From assembly GCA_001871755.1 (NCBI GenBank), contig MNXL01000073.1:1-8971 (forward strand): 8,971 nucleotides of DNA. The letters run 5' to 3'. Under the pieces are notes generated by a model, which had not been told where the DNA came from, made no database searches, and saw only the letters and a program-made list of their open reading frames with translations. This document shows, piece by piece, positions 1 through 5,648 of the stretch (position 1 is the first letter of the stretch; each line of letters begins with the position of its first letter). The position numbers and the translations under genes were made by a program. Source of the stretch: Anaerolineae bacterium CG2_30_64_16. Lineage in GTDB: Bacteria; Chloroflexota; Anaerolineae; CG2-30-64-16.

Positions 1-50
1 GGCTCGGTCAGGAGACCGGCCACAGCCACCCCGGATTATTGAGAGGATAC
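1..50 (+). repeat. Hairpin-type dispersed repeat, copy 1 (cut by window edge)
   Basis: The first 23 bases match 1297-1319 with one mismatch in the part before the variable linker. They form a stem with arms GGC(T)CGGTC and GACCGGCC, a one-base T bulge and an AGGA loop at 10-13. After a variable linker, ATTGAGAGGATAC (38-50) matches ATTGAGAAGATAC at 1340-1352. The two copies differ by a 6-base indel between these blocks. The hairpin suggests a dispersed palindromic repeat. The in-frame indel and the shared LGQ(E/K)TGH reading suggest instead a common coding origin. Confidence 0.6.
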
Positions 51-109
51 GGTTCGTAGGAGATATCGTTTGGAGGTATTCCATATCAGTTGGGTGCGTC
101 CTCCTCATT

Positions 110-153
110 GTACGTGGTGCGTGGTCGGCTATGCAATACGCAATACGTGATGA
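110..153. repeat. Degenerate heptamer array
   Basis: Seven-base units GTACGTG, GTGCGTG and GTCGGCT are followed, after two bases, by GCAATAC, GCAATAC and GTGATGA. A similar motif (GCATACT, GCGTATG, GCGTACG) follows the peptidase gene at 1269-1289. These are short tandem repeats of the same general kind as the clearer arrays in the feo operon on the right side of the window. Confidence 0.5.
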
Positions 154-222
154 GGCGAGCATTCCATGCACAATATCAACCGACTTGGCATACCCCCATA
201 TCGTTTCGGAGCACGCCGGTAG

Positions 223-1266
223 ATGTCAATGCGTTCGCACAGATTCGCCATCTCAGCCTTAGCCTCAGCCTTGACCCTGGCCTTGACCCTGGTCGTGGCC
301 TGGACCGGCGCGGCCTCGGCCCAGCGCGCCACACCGGTCATCACCACCCCGACCCCGCGGCCCACTGCCACGCCCGTCATTTTGACGGCTCGCCAGGCCT
401 GGGCCATGACGCCGGAAGCCGCACGCCACGGTGGGTTCACCTTCTTCCCCCTGGCCGCCAAGGCGGCCGGCAGCAACGTCCTGCACGCCAGCATCGAGCG
501 CTTCGCCTACGTCGTCCAGCCCGGCGACACCTTGTGGTCGCTGGCGCTCGACTTCGGCCGCGATCTGGACACCATGGCGTGCACCACCACCCCGACCGGC
601 GCGGACGCCGAGACGCTGGTTCCGGGCCAGACGATCACCGTGCCGGCCCTGGCAGACCTCTGCTACACCGTGACCCCCGGCGACACGCTGGCCGGCATCG
701 CGGCCAGCCACGACCTTTCGGTTGAAGCCATTGTCGACGAGTCCTGGAACGGCTTCACCAGCCCCCCCTACACGGCGGCGCCCCGCCAGCGGGTGCTGCT
801 CCCCGGCGCCCGGCCCGCGGCGCGGGTTCGCCCCGCGCACCAGGCGATCAGTTTCGCCGCAGACACCTGGGCGTCCACCGCGTTCCCGGACTGGCCCTAC
901 GGCGACGGGCAGTTCATCTGGCCGGTGGTTGGCCCCATCTCGCAATCCGCGCATCCCGGACACTGGGCGCTGGACATCGCGGCGCCGGTGGGCACGCAGG
1001 TCAAGGCCGCGGACCGCGGCACGGTGGTTCAGGCCGGTTGGAGCAAGGTAGGGTACGGCTTCCGGGTGGTGATCGATCACGGCAACGACTATCTGACCCT
1101 CTACGCCCACCTCAGCGACATCTACGTGGAGCAGGGGCAGGTGGTGGGCAAGGGGCAGGTGATCGGCGTCACCGGCGCCAACGGCAACGTCACCGGTCCG
1201 CACCTGCACTTCGAGATCCGCGATTTCGGGATGCTGACCGATCCGTTGACGCTGTTGCCGAGGTAG
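223..1266 (+). CDS. Secreted LysM-M23 family peptidoglycan endopeptidase
   Basis: Predicted exported cell-wall hydrolase of 347 residues. The N-terminus is a classic signal peptide: a basic start, a hydrophobic core at about 9-30, and a likely cut after ASA at 31-33. A Thr/Pro-rich linker follows. Two LysM peptidoglycan-binding repeats lie at about 95-142 and 147-194, each with a PGDTL motif. The C-terminal M23 (LytM-type) zinc metallopeptidase spans about 231-347 and looks intact: H247-x3-D251, YAH with H296, and H327-L-H329 are all present. The family cleaves peptide cross-links of peptidoglycan, and such proteins act in wall remodelling, division or sporulation-like processes. ATG 223 is preferred over ATG 229 because GGAG at 208-211 is closer to it, although the 11-base spacing is long. 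The signal-peptide coding stretch (about 250-300) is made of imperfect 12-base repeats. The gene stands alone and converges on the histidine kinase gene. Substrate and timing are not visible from sequence. Confidence 0.93.
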   Translation: MSMRSHRFAISALASALTLALTLVVAWTGAASAQRATPVITTPTPRPTATPVILTARQAWAMTPEAARHGGFTFFPLAAKAAGSNVLHASIERFAYVVQPGDTLWSLALDFGRDLDTMACTTTPTGADAETLVPGQTITVPALADLCYTVTPGDTLAGIAASHDLSVEAIVDESWNGFTSPPYTAAPRQRVLLPGARPAARVRPAHQAISFAADTWASTAFPDWPYGDGQFIWPVVGPISQSAHPGHWALDIAAPVGTQVKAADRGTVVQAGWSKVGYGFRVVIDHGNDYLTLYAHLSDIYVEQGQVVGKGQVIGVTGANGNVTGPHLHFEIRDFGMLTDPLTLLPR

Positions 1267-1268
1267 GG

Positions 1269-1289
1269 GCATACTGCGTATGGCGTACG
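1269..1289. repeat. Short heptamer repeat after the peptidase gene
   Basis: Three seven-base units, GCATACT, GCGTATG and GCGTACG, follow the M23 stop codon within two bases. They resemble the array at 110-153 upstream of the same gene, so the gene is bordered on both sides by heptamer repeat plus hairpin repeat. Confidence 0.4.
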
Positions 1290-1294
1290 CCACG

Positions 1295-1352
1295 GTGGCT
1301 CGGTCAGAAGACCGGCCACGGCGAGCGATTCCCCAAAGAATTGAGAAGATAC
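1295..1352 (+). repeat. Hairpin-type dispersed repeat, copy 2
   Basis: Arms GTGGC(T)CGGTC (1295-1305) and GACCGGCCAC (1310-1319) pair over ten positions with one bulged T and an AGAA loop. The block ATTGAGAAGATAC follows at 1340-1352. This is the diverged partner of the element at 1-50. It lies between two convergent genes, where a hairpin could stop transcription from both sides, but no T-run follows on either strand, so I do not call it an intrinsic terminator. Confidence 0.65.
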
Positions 1353-1442
1353 CTCGCCTACTTGCAGCGCTGGTCCGCTGAGTTGGGCGTGGCGGACTTG
1401 CTGGAGCGAGCGTTGGTCGAGGCGGAGCTGATTGGCTCGTAG
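1299..1442 (+). pseudogene. Possible gene remnant, C-terminal tail only
   Basis: The plus frame from 1299 to the TAG at 1440-1442 reads LGQKTGH, then FPKELRRY, then about 30 residues that look like an amphipathic helix rich in Leu, Ala and Glu. It has no start codon or ribosome site of its own. The tail at 3-59 shares LGQ(E/K)TGH and L-R-x-Y in the same frame with a two-codon gap, which fits a common coding ancestor. I do not recognise the family. It is antisense to the 3' end of the histidine kinase gene. It could equally be chance coding inside a dispersed repeat. Confidence 0.3.
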
Positions 1443-3622
1443 CCTGACGGCTTTTCCGGCGTACCCGCATTTGCACCGCTCAGCGACAGCTCCTGTCGCG
1501 CTGATTTACCCTGCCACAGGTTCCCCAATGGCATGAGCAGTTCGGCCCGAGTCATCTGCCCCGGGATCGACTTCAACGACAGCGAGCCGCCGGCGATGGC
1601 CATCAATGTGCTGTGTAGCGCCAACCCCTGTCCGCTCCTGCTCACATCACTCATCCCCACCCCATTGTCCTGAATGATGAGTTGGAGACTGTTGTCCGCG
1701 GCTCTGGCAGAGATCGTCAAGCGAAATTCGGCCGTTCTATCCAGAGGACGGCCGTACTTGGCCGCGTTGCGCACTAACTCGCGGGTGGCGTAATACAGCG
1801 TTTCGGCCGCCAGGGGGTCCAGCCGCGCGGTCTGCGATTCGACGGTTTCCTCGATTTGCCAGGCGACCGAGTCGAACGCGGAGGCGAATTCGGCGTTCAC
1901 CATTTTGCGGACTGCCGGCACGAGACCGAGCCGGACGATATCCGGCGTGGTGGCGGCCGGCAGGTCGCGCAGTAAGTTGGAGATCTCCTGGTGGGCATCC
2001 GAGAGCTGTTTGAAGGCCACATCGGTGGGTTTGCCGGCGGACAGCGACAACAGGGCCGTGTGGATGAGCGGCAATACTTCATCGTGCAGCACGCGGCGCG
2101 CGCGCTGGTCGAGGATCTGGGTGCTCGCCATCCGTTGGCGCTGGAGTTGCATCAAGCGTCGGGAGAGCGCGATGCCCGCGGCTGTGTCGATCAATCGCTC
2201 CCCCGTCGCGCGCGCGATCTCGATCTCCTCCTGCGTGTACAGGCCATCGCCGCGGCGCGGCCCCACCAGCAGCACGCCCGTCAGGCCGCGGTCCCCCCAG
2301 AGTGGGATCGCCCAGAGCGCGCCGCCGTAGGCTGCCGGATCGATCGCCGTAATCAGGCGGGTGGTCTCTGGCTGCTGCTCCAGCAGTGAGCTGATGGACG
2401 GGCTGGAGCGGTCGGCCGGGACGCTCTGCGGCGCGACGAACGCCGCCAACGGGCCGGCCGGGACAAGATAAGCCAGCGTCGTGTCGAGCAGTGTGCTGCA
2501 GAGGGTCTGGAATGGGGCGGGCGAGTTTTCGCGCGCGTCCGGGGCCGTGAGCAGGACATCGTACAGGTGTTGGCTGGTCACAAACGGCCGCAACTGGCGC
2601 ATGGCCTGCTCCCACTCCACGTATGACCGCCAGCTTAGCAGCGCAAGGAAGGTGGTCATCAGCAGCGCGGTCAGGAGCACCGCGTAGATCGGCCGCAACC
2701 CCCAGATCAGCGCGCCGCCCATCAAGCCGCCGTAGCTTGCCGCCAGCAGTACCGCGCGCTTCCACTGGCGGGCCAGGCCCTGCCGCGGCAATGCCTTGCC
2801 CGTGAACAACTCGTAGGCGGTCATGGCCTGCCCCAACGAGAGAACGACGCCGGCGATCAGCAGGGAGATCACGAGATCATACGCGGCGATTACGTCCAGC
2901 GTTTCCCCGTAGATCACGTAGTAGCCGCCCACGCGCGTGTTGGTGATCGTCCAGACCACCACCGCGGCTATCAGGATGCCGACTACGAGCATGAGCAGGG
3001 ATGCGGCGATCAGCCACGGCCTGGCCCGGCGGCGCGCGATGTCCCCCATCACCCGTTCGGTCACGCCGGGGCGGCGGAGCGCGTCCAACGACAGCAGGAC
3101 ACACAGCAGCACGTACAACGGGTAACCGATGACCACCAGCGGGATGCCCATGACCGGCGTCTTGATCGCCTCCCGCCACGGCCAGATGTAGGGCGTCAAG
3201 GCCATCAGCGGTGGAATATGGGGGATGCCCAACAGGATCAACCCGGAAAACCCGCAGACCAGGAGCGCGGTGACCAGCCAAAGCCACTTCCGATGTCGCC
3301 TCCGCAACTCGTCGCCGCTGCCGCTCCAGTCGCCAGAGACCCAGAGCAGCACGACATACCAGACAAACGGCAGGGCAACCGCGGGCGCCATGCCGGCGGC
3401 CAGCCACAAGGTGTTGCTGCGGCTGAAGGTCAAGGTTTCGCTCAACAGGAGCGCCGAGTGGCTGACGAAGAAGAGGCTGCCCAGGATGAAGCCCCCGCCG
3501 GTGAGCGCGATGCCCCAACTCCGCTGCTCCGCGTTGAACCACACGATAAAGCCCAGCCATAGGAGCAGAATCGTGTTGAACAACGAGACCGCGATCAACG
3601 CCCAGTCGCGCATTTTGTCCAT
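1358..3622 (-). CDS. Membrane sensor histidine kinase with GAF-like region
   Basis: Sensor half of a two-component system, about 754 residues from ATG 3622. The first ~330 residues hold eight or nine hydrophobic helices, too many for a simple two-helix sensor and more like an integral-membrane sensing module. A GAF-like region follows (about 350-487), then a dimerisation helix with RRVLHDEVLP, whose His513 is the likely phosphorylated residue and resembles the NarX/DegS-type H box. The ATP-binding domain has the N box RELVRNAAKYG near 615-625, G1 DNGVGM at 652-657 and G2 GQGLAL at 664-669. All core motifs are intact. The start overlaps the response regulator gene by 28 bases, implying coupled translation. 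GTG 3631 and ATG 3613 are alternative starts; GAGTGG five bases before 3622 favours that one. The last ~50 residues are low-complexity, resemble no domain I know and run antisense through the repeat at 1295-1442. The stimulus is unknown. Confidence 0.9.
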   Translation of the reverse strand: MDKMRDWALIAVSLFNTILLLWLGFIVWFNAEQRSWGIALTGGGFILGSLFFVSHSALLLSETLTFSRSNTLWLAAGMAPAVALPFVWYVVLLWVSGDWSGSGDELRRRHRKWLWLVTALLVCGFSGLILLGIPHIPPLMALTPYIWPWREAIKTPVMGIPLVVIGYPLYVLLCVLLSLDALRRPGVTERVMGDIARRRARPWLIAASLLMLVVGILIAAVVVWTITNTRVGGYYVIYGETLDVIAAYDLVISLLIAGVVLSLGQAMTAYELFTGKALPRQGLARQWKRAVLLAASYGGLMGGALIWGLRPIYAVLLTALLMTTFLALLSWRSYVEWEQAMRQLRPFVTSQHLYDVLLTAPDARENSPAPFQTLCSTLLDTTLAYLVPAGPLAAFVAPQSVPADRSSPSISSLLEQQPETTRLITAIDPAAYGGALWAIPLWGDRGLTGVLLVGPRRGDGLYTQEEIEIARATGERLIDTAAGIALSRRLMQLQRQRMASTQILDQRARRVLHDEVLPLIHTALLSLSAGKPTDVAFKQLSDAHQEISNLLRDLPAATTPDIVRLGLVPAVRKMVNAEFASAFDSVAWQIEETVESQTARLDPLAAETLYYATRELVRNAAKYGRPLDRTAEFRLTISARAADNSLQLIIQDNGVGMSDVSRSGQGLALHSTLMAIAGGSLSLKSIPGQMTRAELLMPLGNLWQGKSARQELSLSGANAGTPEKPSGYEPISSASTNARSSKSATPNSADQRCK

Positions 3623-4365
3623 GGTATCCACTCGTCCCGGTCGTCCAAGACGTAGGCGTGGCCCTCGTCATCCCAGTGGATGAGCTGCCGCGTGAGCGCG
3701 ATGATGGTCGCCCGGGTGCGGGCGATCTTCTCGTCGGCCGCGGTGTGCTTCAGGTCCCAGGCGGCGTAGATCTGGCCGTTGACCCGGCTGATGGTGCGTT
3801 TATCCTGGAACCCAAGCCGTTCCGCGATTTGCTCGTTGGTCAGACCCTCAGCCATCATGCGCGCCACCACCTGCTCATTGGGCTCCAGCAATGCCAGCGG
3901 GTTGTTCGCATCCTTCCGGCGCACCTCGTGCACGCGCGCGGCGATGTCCGGGTCGATGAAGCTGCGCCCCGTGATGGCGTCGCGGATCAGGGGCACGAGC
4001 ATCACCGGCAGCAGGTAGTTCGATTTGCGGACATAGGCAAAGTGGGTGAGGATGCCGGCTTCCCGGAAGTCGCGGAAGTAGGCGTCATCATCCTGGATGG
4101 AGTAGAAGACCACCGGCAGGCGCGGGAACTCGCGGCGGATGGCGACCGCGGCCTCGATGCCGTTCATCTGGCCGGCAAGCTGCACGTCCATCAGGATCGC
4201 GTCGGGCGCGTCCTGCAGGCAGTATTCCAACGCCGCCTCGCCGCTGTCGCAGTCGTGAACCACGACCACTTCGCCGGTGGCCTCCAGCCCTTCACATAGC
4301 GCGGGCCGCAGCCGGGCGTTATCTTCGACGATCAATAGATTCAAGAGGGATGTCATGGCGTCCAT
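3595..4365 (-). CDS. Response regulator, receiver plus LuxR-like HTH
   Basis: Cytoplasmic DNA-binding partner of the kinase, 256 residues from ATG 4365. The receiver domain (about 8-130) has the acidic pair E14-D15, the phosphoacceptor D60 in ILMDVQL, the switch residue S89 and the conserved K114. The output domain at about 160-205 (EQVVARMMAEGLTNEQIAERL, then an arginine/asparagine-rich recognition stretch) resembles the LuxR/GerE helix-turn-helix but is diverged after the first two helices. About 50 further residues ending in a Trp- and Asp-rich segment are not part of the usual fold. ATG 4365 has GAGGG four bases upstream; ATG 4356 would also suit if the transcript is leaderless (see promoter entry). 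An in-frame ATG at 4479 would add 38 residues without receiver character and would overlap the divergent promoter, so I reject it. The gene lies first in a two-gene operon with the kinase; target genes are unknown. Confidence 0.9.
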   Translation of the reverse strand: MDAMTSLLNLLIVEDNARLRPALCEGLEATGEVVVVHDCDSGEAALEYCLQDAPDAILMDVQLAGQMNGIEAAVAIRREFPRLPVVFYSIQDDDAYFRDFREAGILTHFAYVRKSNYLLPVMLVPLIRDAITGRSFIDPDIAARVHEVRRKDANNPLALLEPNEQVVARMMAEGLTNEQIAERLGFQDKRTISRVNGQIYAAWDLKHTAADEKIARTRATIIALTRQLIHWDDEGHAYVLDDRDEWIPWTKCATGR

Positions 4366-4392
4366 TGTGCCCTCAGCGGAGTGATCTGTCAA
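4364..4392 (-). promoter_or_regulatory. Candidate promoter of the response regulator operon
   Basis: On the minus strand a perfect -35 hexamer TTGACA (4392-4387) is followed after 17 bases by CACAAT (4369-4364), four of six matches to the -10 consensus. Transcription would start near 4357, at or one base before ATG 4356. That would give a leaderless message for a regulator starting three codons downstream of the annotated start. A promoter further upstream is equally possible. Confidence 0.35.
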
Positions 4393-4426
4393 GCACCTGA
4401 GTGCGGTGTTTGGCGCGCGTAGAGGG

Positions 4427-4455
4427 TTGAAAGCGCACGTCCCATGCAGTATGCT
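4427..4455 (+). promoter_or_regulatory. Sigma-70-like promoter for the small ORF and DUF1361 genes
   Basis: TTGAAA at 4427-4432 and TATGCT at 4450-4455 are separated by exactly 17 bases. The predicted start near 4462 leaves a leader of about 45 bases before the GTG at 4506. This is the best housekeeping-type promoter in the window and explains why the region diverges from the response regulator. Confidence 0.6.
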
Positions 4456-4505
4456 GACGGCAATCCTACGCGGAGTCATGGCGATGAAAGGCGAGGAGGG
4501 TGGTT

Positions 4506-4601
4506 GTGGACATGGATAGCACGGTGATCTTGATGCTGATCTCGTTCATCATCGGCATGGTGATGGGGATTTCGCTGGTGCGCCCCAGCCGATCGGGGTG
4601 A
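4506..4601 (+). CDS. Small single-pass membrane protein (31 residues)
   Basis: Short reading frame with a strong ribosome site: GAGGAGGG at 4493-4500 lies five bases before GTG 4506. ATG 4512 in the same frame is the alternative start and would give 29 residues. The product has a short acidic N-terminus (VDMDST), one hydrophobic helix of about 18 residues (VILMLISF to GISLV) and a basic tail RPSRSG, so the tail should stay in the cytoplasm. No family is recognised. The stop codon TGA (4599-4601) overlaps the GAGG ribosome site of the DUF1361 gene, which begins seven bases later, so the two are likely translated together and may form a complex. The good promoter upstream and the spacing support a real gene; the short length is the main doubt. 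Confidence 0.55.
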   Translation: MDMDSTVILMLISFIIGMVMGISLVRPSRSG

Positions 4602-4608
4602 GGTCTGC

Positions 4609-5277
4609 ATGGACAACGACCGCACGACCTGGACGGTCATCAGGCTACTGATCATCTCCAGCATGCCAGTGGCCTTGCTGGCCGCGCGCGTGATCTATAC
4701 CGGCGAGCCGACCTACGTCTTCCTGCTGTGGAATTTGCTGCTTGCCTGGGCGCCGCTCGTTCTGGCCTATCTCGCCACGCGACCCGGCGGCCGGTTCCGG
4801 CTCGCCAGCGTGCTTTGGCTGCCGGCCTGGCTGCTGTTCCTGCCCAACGCGCCCTATCTCATCACGGACATCATCCATCTGCGCGAGCGCCAGGGGGCGC
4901 CCGTGCTCTACGATGCAGTGCTGCTGTTTGCCTTCGCCATGTGTGGGCTGGCGCTCGGGTTTGTCTCGTTGCGTTGGGTTCAGGCGCAGGTTGCTCGATG
5001 GGCCGGGCCCTGGTGGAGCCGGCTTTTCGTCCTGGTCATGCTGTGCCTGACCGGTTTCGGGGTCTACCTGGGGCGTTTCCGGCGCTGGAACAGTTGGGAC
5101 GTGCTGGCTGATCCGGTCGCGCTCCTGGGGGATATCCTGGCGCGCCTGTTGCACCCGCTCCACCACTGGCGCGCATGGGGCGTGACCGGGCTGTTCGCCG
5201 TCTTGCTGATCTTTATGTATTGGCTGTTTCTGGTGGTGGCTGAGGAGGGGGAAGCTGGTTATCATAGGTCTCGATAG
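4609..5277 (+). CDS. DUF1361 family integral membrane protein
   Basis: A 222-residue membrane protein with about six helices (roughly 10-28, 35-55, 65-80, 101-121, 137-155 and 190-212). Two stretches match the DUF1361 family as I know it: FLPNAPYLITDIIHL at about 77-91, and GVYLGRFRRWNSWD at about 151-164. The family has no assigned function that I can state; the conserved Asn/Pro/Asp and Arg/Trp motifs at helix ends suggest a functional site at the membrane face. ATG 4609 has GAGG six bases upstream, overlapping the stop of the small upstream ORF. The length is normal for the family. The C-terminus is a short charged tail. It converges on the feo operon with only a 62-base gap. Confidence 0.82.
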   Translation: MDNDRTTWTVIRLLIISSMPVALLAARVIYTGEPTYVFLLWNLLLAWAPLVLAYLATRPGGRFRLASVLWLPAWLLFLPNAPYLITDIIHLRERQGAPVLYDAVLLFAFAMCGLALGFVSLRWVQAQVARWAGPWWSRLFVLVMLCLTGFGVYLGRFRRWNSWDVLADPVALLGDILARLLHPLHHWRAWGVTGLFAVLLIFMYWLFLVVAEEGEAGYHRSR

Positions 5278-5295
5278 ACATCATTTGCATCTCTT

Positions 5296-5341
5296 GAGCG
5301 CCTCTGGTAAGTCCCAAGCAGCGCATCGGCCTCCGGCGCTC
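5296..5341. other. Weak inverted repeat between convergent genes
   Basis: GAGCGCC at 5296-5302 and GGCGCTC at 5335-5341 are perfectly complementary, 32 bases apart. The right arm includes the first base pairs of the feoC stop region. The pair lies in the 62-base gap between the DUF1361 gene and the end of the feo operon, where a bidirectional terminator would be expected. There is no T-run and the loop is long, so this is only a candidate. Confidence 0.25.
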
Positions 5342-5648
5342 AGCCGGCAACCCGGCGGCCTTTTGCGGTCAGCGCAAAGGTGCGGGCCGCGGTGACCGGC
5401 TCGCCGGGCATGGCGCAACTGCTAGAGAGCGGACACCCATCGCACGCGGGCGCACATCCGCCGGGCAGCAGTTCGAGGTAGCCGCGACGGGCCAGATCCT
5501 CCGCCATCACCGCCATCAACGCCTCGCTCACCCCCAGCCGTCGCGCCAGTTCGGCCGTCGAGTGGATGCCGCCTTCGCCCAGGAGCTGGAACATCCTGGT
5601 CAGCAAAGGACCTCGTTCCCCTGCCACTTCGTAAGCCTGCTCTCTCAC
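5340..5648 (-). CDS. feoC: FeoC-like winged-helix protein with four-cysteine cluster
   Basis: Small cytoplasmic partner of the Fe(II) transporter, 102 residues. The first ~60 residues form a winged-helix fold (LLTRMFQLL, then STAELARRLGVSEALMAVMAEDLARRGYLELL). A cysteine cluster follows: C65-x3-C69-x2-C72-x5-C78, the spacing type seen in FeoC proteins that bind an iron-sulfur cluster. In the family it is proposed to control FeoB stability or feo transcription in response to oxygen or iron. The GTG start at 5648 overlaps the feoB TGA in a GTGA arrangement, so translation is coupled and only a weak ribosome site is needed. A longer reading frame extends far into feoB but is only a shadow of it. 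The alternative in-frame GTG seven codons later would trim residues not needed for the fold. It is the last gene of the operon. Confidence 0.82.
   Translation of the reverse strand: MREQAYEVAGERGPLLTRMFQLLGEGGIHSTAELARRLGVSEALMAVMAEDLARRGYLELLPGGCAPACDGCPLSSSCAMPGEPVTAARTFALTAKGRRVAG

Larger units (their letters stand above)
1..222. other. Non-coding left edge with repeats, no convincing gene
   Basis: No supported gene lies here. The first 50 bases carry a hairpin-type repeat (separate entry) and 110-153 a degenerate heptamer array. A plus-strand reading frame enters from the left edge and stops at 57-59; it encodes a short tail containing LGQETGH, which is related to the tail after the M23 gene at 1299-1442. 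It may be the 3' end of a gene truncated by the window edge or only a repeat. A promoter for the downstream peptidase gene must lie in or near this stretch, but I see no good -35/-10 pair; TTGAGA at 39-44 with GATATC 17 bases later is weak. Confidence 0.5.

Noticed and set aside
1295..1319. Intrinsic terminator between the peptidase and kinase genes
   Set aside because: The hairpin is good, but no T-run follows on either strand and a related copy lies elsewhere, so it is listed as a repeat.
265..1476. 403-residue minus-strand frame antisense to the peptidase gene
   Set aside because: Arg/Gly/His-rich composition is typical of the opposite strand of a high-GC gene. The plus-strand frame has a signal peptide, LysM and intact M23 motifs.
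4366..4479. 38-residue N-terminal extension of the response regulator
   Set aside because: It would cover the divergent promoter region and add residues without receiver character, and a ribosome site is present for ATG 4365.
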